Positions 58,601 through 64,000 of a stretch of DNA of 64,000 nucleotides are shown here, one piece after another. The notes beneath the pieces are model-generated. The model was given only the letters and a program-made list of their open reading frames with translations. It did not search any database and was not told where the DNA came from. How positions within the stretch are numbered: position 1 is the first letter of the stretch; each line of letters begins with the position of its first letter. The stretch lies in NCBI GenBank assembly GCA_907165065.1, contig OU015532.1:40836839-40900838 (forward strand). The letters are read 5' to 3'. Source of the DNA: Caprimulgus europaeus. Its lineage: Eukaryota; Chordata; Aves; Caprimulgiformes; Caprimulgidae. The position numbers were made by a program, and so were the translations under genes.

Positions 58601-61600
58601 CGAGTTTAATTATGCCAGCAATATTTAGGTTTGGAAAATCCCTTGGAAGTGACTGTTGCAAACCCCATTGTGAGTCAGGATTTGCTCTTCTGGTGCATGT
58701 GTAAGTACCTTACCTGGAGTTGTGCTTTTCACTGAACACTCAGGGTATTTAGAGGATCCAGCTCAGCATCTGCGTCCCATTAATTTGAATAGGTTTCATA
58801 GTATTTGTTGTTATTATAGGATGGGATGCTGTGAGAATAAAAACATAAAAAACTGAGAGACATTCAGATTTTGTGGTAAGAAGGCAAGCTAAGTACTTTA
58901 CACTGACATCCATGGGTAACTTCTTCGGTCCTTGTCTGTATAGAATCAACTATGCACCCACTGTAAATAGCACAAGGCAATTTGTTGAAACTGTTTATTT
59001 TTGAGATGAAGACCAAAATCATTTTTTGCTTTGTGAAGGATTTTAATAACACAAATACTCTGTAAACCTGTTTCATTAAAACAGAGATGCTAATCTAAAA
59101 AAAGATATAATGCTTCAGTCAGTATCAGCTGCCATTTATTACTTCAAATTTAAATGAAATGTGGTCACCTGTCTTTGCTGAAGTAATAGGTATTGGCACA
59201 CACAGAGCTGCGCATAGTGCAATCATAGCCAAAACAGAAAATGAATCCTTAATTCAAAAGGAAATGTGAACCTCTAAAAGACTGAAAAATTCTCTTTCTT
59301 CTTGCTATCACCATTTGTGTCTATCTCTTCCTTCAGGCATTCCTTGATGGCTCTAAGTCATTTTGGTTGTTAGTCTCCCACACTCACCTCCCATGACCTC
59401 AGCCCCCTCAGCATATCCTTGCTCCAGCTGCTCTCCCAGGCCCTCACACCTCCATTCCATTTGCAGCCCTGGTTCAAACCTCCAGTGTGCTGAAATGGCT
59501 GTTTACTTGCCAGTGCTCATCAAGAGTTCCTCTTTGTGATCTCTGCTGCTGAGTCACACAGTCCCTTTCGGCATTGCCTCTCCTCTGCCCCAGCTCTAAC
59601 TCCCTCTCAGCCTTTCTTGTTTATCATTATGGCAAACCCATTTGGGATGACACATGCATTTGCTACTTCTCCCAGCCACCTATCTTCCAGGTGGGGTTTT
59701 AGGCATCCTCAAGAAGTGCAAATAGAGATCCCATCCCTGCCATCCAAGGCTTTTTGATTACACCAAACTTCAAGAACTCTGCCTCTCTCTTCTCATACCT
59801 GCTTTTAACTAGACTCTTTTGTGTCCCTTGCAATCTTTTTGTCTGTTGGTTTAGCACAGGAAGCCCCATTGATTTCCAGTGTGCCACTAAGGCATGCTCT
59901 GCTGTACCTTCCAGGGAATAAGCCTGTCCCACCTCCCAGCAGTCTGTCCAGGTGTACACAATAGCTCCTCATGATGCTTTTAGTATGACTAAAGCTCTCG
60001 AAAAAGAATTGGATCTTCTTGTCAATTCTTCCCTTCAGTCCTCCAACATCCATGACTTTCTCCTTTCAGATATATGCACAGCCATCTGAGTCCCACAACA
60101 AGGTCCTTACTGATACTCTGAAAAATACCTAGATGTCCTACTTTGCTGCAGACTCTGAAAAAGATCTGGCTTAAGCCTCCATCCAGCCATACTTTTCCTG
60201 GGGCACTGAGGGCCTTCACCCAGAGATGTGTGTCAATCCCATAGGTGATGCTCTTGAGTTGAGGGGAAGGACACGAGCCTCATCATGCCGTCTGCAGTTG
60301 GTTTCTTCCTCTCTGAGATACTGTAGAGGTGTCTCTCCACATAACTGCTCCTCAGCAGTGACCTGTTCTCCTTACTCCCATCTAGTCAGCACTCTTGGTC
60401 TGTGTTTAGTAGAGGTTCTTTTTTTGTTGATTAATTTGTTGGGCTCAGCTTGAATTTTATTACCAAATTCATTAATTAATTGTGCAGAACGCTTGCAGCA
60501 GATCATGGTCATCAGTTTTTGCAGGCTAGTATGGAGGCTTTTTGTGGCATTGCCTTCTGGCATTTTTTGTTCTAGTTCGGCTGCTAGTGGGGTACATTTC
60601 CCATGCTCAGCCTCTGGGCTGTACTGAGGCATTGAAAGAATGTAGTTAACAGCTGCAGATGTGGGCATTTAAAAGCCCCTTTGATTTGGCACATTGGGAG
60701 TGTCCCTTTTTACAGGAAAAAGGAGTAATTTAATGGAACAAACCAGGAGGCGAAAAGCACTGCAAAAATCCATCCCACACTGTATCACAATGTTAATACT
60801 GACAGGAGTTGATATGATTTTTCCTAAATATTTTAAAGTCAAAACTCTTGGCAGCTCTAGTAATAGGAGCTACAAACACTAACGTGGTGACCTCCTTAAC
60901 TGTAATGAATATGTTCTGCATCTTTTCTGTGTCTGGTTTTTCCTTTGTACCTATTCATTATCTGTAAGTAGGTGAATGCAATTGCACCTTTGCCCTAGCC
61001 CTTCCCATTATCACAAGGGTGCATCGAGAGCTGGGCAGCTCTGTGAGGTGAGTCAGCCTGTAGGAATCTAAGGAAAGCAGCAGTGGGATTCTTGAACCCC
61101 TCATGAGGCATGTGAGTACTTAGAGAGTCCTGTTGGGTGAGCACTGATGAGGAAGCAGAAGCTAATGGGATGGTTAGTAGCACTGTTCTATGTTCTTCTG
61201 TAGCCCAAAAAATGAAGCAAAAAATTATTGCAAATAGTCTGAGTGAAGTGAGCTATTCTTTGTGAGACTACAGGTTGTGCCATGTGAATACAGGAAATAC
61301 ATCTGCCACAGCAGATACAGGAGAACGTGGGTGGTAGAGCAGGACTCCTTTCTGTGCCAAAATCTCCTCACATGAAAAGCTCTGCTATGTATGTGCAATA
61401 TCCCATCATCTTACTAGAGTGATAATGTGGCAGAGAAGGCCATCAGGGCCTCATTTCCAGCAGGGCTGCTTTCCTCATGCCCTGATCATGGTATGCTGGT
61501 CAACAGGTAACAATGGGTGAGAGCTGTGTGTCTTTCATGCCATTGAACTTTTGTACCTTTGAGTTTTTCTTGAAAGTCTGTCCCTTGCAGGGTTCCTGCT

Positions 61601-64000
61601 GAAGCCCAGCACACTTGCAGCACTAATAAAGCATTTCCCCAGAACTCCTCCCACACCTCCAGCTCCTCAAATCAAAACTTGGGATGTCTTATCAGGTCTC
61701 CAGTTTCTTCCTCCTTGGGTCCTGAGGTCTCCTTTGTACTCCTTCAACCCACTATTGCTTATCCCCTTTTCTCCATGCAGCTGGGGTGTCTCACCCAGAT
61801 GTCACGGCGTGATCCCAGCTGCCGTAATCTCTGTAGTGTCCATGCTTGTTCCACATATGAGAAAACCTTCATCATTCAGACTTGAATCTTTTGGAAGTAC
61901 ATATGTCTTGTGAGACAAAGGTGAACGATTAAGAAAACAGGTAATATAAAAATCAAGGAAGGGAGGGAGGGGAATAGGAAAAAATAATTGTATAATACCT
62001 GATTAAAAGTGAAAAAGGGAATTGTAGGTATGTGGTAATTGAGATGGACAAAGGAAGGAAATGGATATTCTGGAAAGCCAAGAAGTCAATGGGAAAGAAA
62101 AGATGGCAGGGACTGGAAAGAAAAAAAAGAGGAAATCAGGGACAAAAAGGTGGTGGAGACAAACATTTAAAATGGAGATTAAAGTTTGTTCCATCGAAAA
62201 GAATAGCAACTGTATAACCCTAATTGTGAAACCATGACAGCATTAAATCCTACTGCTGAGACTGATTGCTCTGGGCTTACAGATAGGTGCCTGATATTCA
62301 TACTATGAGTGCTTTCTAGATCCCATCTCTCTCTTATTTTCTCTGCCCTTAAACATTGGGAAAAGACAGTTCCTCAGCTCCTAGACTTTTTCTGCCAGCG
62401 GCTGCTTATTGTACACTCCTCTCTCTCAGTTAATAATCTGTAAATTAGTTGTAAACATATTAAATATTTGCGCCCCTCCTATTTCCTTCCTTCTGCTGAA
62501 GTAATGGAGCATCCTTAGAGGCTGATAACTATCAGGTAAGGAGCTGCAAGTTTCTACAGATATTAATATGTACTTTTAAATCTTGAGCAACTGATAGTTG
62601 TTTCTTTAATATTGCAATTTCTGCTACTCAGCTGGCTGACACATAAAATTGTTCCAACCAGTCTTGAAAGCAAGCCACACTCCAAATTCCTCCTTGAGCT
62701 GCAGCTGGTTTGGTATCTACTTCGTAAACATATGATATAGTTTATTTTTGAGATTTGACAGATTAATGATATACTAGAATTTGTTACGGATTAAATATTT
62801 TGGTCTCGTGCAAAAGAGTATTCAGAAAATCCTTCGTAGACCCTTAACAAGTCCTTTTTCTGGTCACGCTTAAGCTCTGGTCCATGATCTTTGTTGATGC
62901 AGGAGCTGATGGCCTGTAACTCACAGGTGGTTTGGGGCATGGGAGGAAGCATCATACTGCTCATACTGCTCTCGTGCTGGTTTCCAGCTTGTGAGGAGAT
63001 GACAAACCTGCATGGAGTCTGCAGAAATGTGGAAAGTGAACAGTGAAAACAGAAAACTTAGGGAACTGCTCTTCTAGTCTACAGTACTTCTGAGCAACCT
63101 TCTCCAAGTACAGAAAACATCCCATAGTAAAACAACTCTGGGCACAGAGAACTTTCTCACCATGCAGGTGAGAGGACTGTACATTTGCAACACACATGAA
63201 ATCTGGTAGAGATAAAATGGACCACAAATCTCCACTTCAGTTAGGCTCTAAGACCATGGTGTATGTAACTGCTGGGCTTTATCCAGTGCATCAGTAACTG
63301 TAACATGAAAGAAACACAGACAAGCATTTAACTGTGAGTGCAGTGATGTAAAAAGTGGTTAATGATGCTACTAAGAAAGTAACTTCTCTACTGGGAAAGT
63401 AATACCTTTCAGTGTCAGAGCTGTGTAGTAGTTATATGCTAGATATGTACAAATGCTGATGCATACATGTAATGGATATAAATTGCTGTATTTTTCTCAG
63501 TATGATCATCATGTCCTAACAGGAATATATTCTAGTACTTTTAAACTCTTTGGTTAAATACTTGTTTTAAAATTAATTTCCCAGAAGATTCCTTCTTACT
63601 TGTGACAGGGGTAAGACAATAGACAGCAGTAGTGCCTCTGCCTCCTGTGAGTTTCCTCTCCTGCTCCACATCTCCTTCCTTCACTAACTGTACAAGTGAT
63701 GGTCTAAGACACCACTTCTCCTGCAGCGGTGTCCTCACGTAGATGAGCCAGAATACCCGTCTGACTCTGCTCTCCAATGCTGTTTTTTGTATAGAAGTAT
63801 CTATATGTCTGGGAGCAGTGAAATGGTCACAGCCAGTCCTGGTTGGGTTTCCAGCTTGCCAGAATAAGCCCAGGCTCATTTTGCCTGGCCCATTCAAAGG
63901 CTAGGCAAGCATATAAAGTTGAAAGGCACTTAGGAGGACTCTGGCTATCAGCAGTTTTGATTCGGTTCAAGACTGTGATAATAGAAATCACAAAGCTATA
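58601..64000. other. Downstream spacer
   Basis: About 5.4 kb with no recognised exon, RNA gene or CR1. It contains a pyrimidine-rich plus-strand stretch (59290-59820) and a purine-rich stretch (61950-62170). If the cluster continues to the right, another paralogue would start outside the window. Confidence 0.6.
61950..62170 (+). repeat. Purine-rich strand-biased tract
   Basis: About 220 bp dominated by A and G on the plus strand (GAAGGGAGGGAGGGG near 61958, many GGAAAG/AAAAAG runs). Simple sequence without coding signature. Confidence 0.6.

Noticed and set aside
59699-60219. Overlapping minus-strand ORFs in a pyrimidine-rich stretch
   Set aside because: The stop-poor frames are explained by strand-biased composition; no motif was seen.
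60372-60668. 98-codon minus-strand ORF downstream of gene B
   Set aside because: It looks mildly protein-like, but I see no family, no neighbouring exon and no clear start context.

Overview
The window is vertebrate genomic DNA, almost certainly from a bird. It carries many CR1 LINE 3' ends with the avian-type octamer tail (repeats of ATTCTATG), one avian-type solo LTR, and intron-rich genes whose exons are mostly 40-240 bp.

Two tandem plus-strand genes of the cytosolic phospholipase A2 group IV family fill most of it. Both match cPLA2 epsilon (PLA2G4E) best. Gene A enters from the left edge and ends at 15490; 17 exons are visible, equivalent to exons 4-20, encoding 736 residues. Gene B runs from a predicted micro-exon at 20351 to a stop at 57972; 20 exons encode about 808 residues. 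In both genes the joined exons keep one reading frame to the stop codon, and intron phases match exon for exon. Thirteen of the 17 shared exons have identical lengths; three differ by one codon and the last by ten. This is a clear tandem duplication of two apparently intact genes. The exon models were built by eye from splice sites and from similarity between the two copies and recalled mammalian PLA2G4E.

Each protein should have an N-terminal C2 domain (only its second half is in view for gene A), a linker, and the cPLA2 alpha/beta catalytic domain with the Ser/Asp dyad and the arginine after the glycine-rich oxyanion strand. Gene B has the canonical GGGTR motif. Gene A has GCGIR, a Gly-to-Cys change at an oxyanion-hole position. 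Gene B instead is unusual in exon 16. The family member cPLA2 epsilon is known as a calcium-stimulated N-acyltransferase that makes N-acyl-phosphatidylethanolamines.

Layout: 1-15490 gene A with one CR1 and a 51-bp duplicated segment around exon 18; 15491-20350 spacer with a solo LTR at 16297-16900 and a CR1; 20351-57972 gene B, including a 15.2-kb intron (22716-37929) that holds two CR1 copies and a possible LTR remnant, and three further CR1 copies in other introns; 57973-64000 gene B 3' UTR and a spacer in which I recognise no gene. I saw no tRNA, rRNA, CRISPR or other non-vertebrate system. The most interesting observations are the oxyanion change in gene A, a possible gene-conversion tract in exon 15, and the altered exon 16 of gene B.
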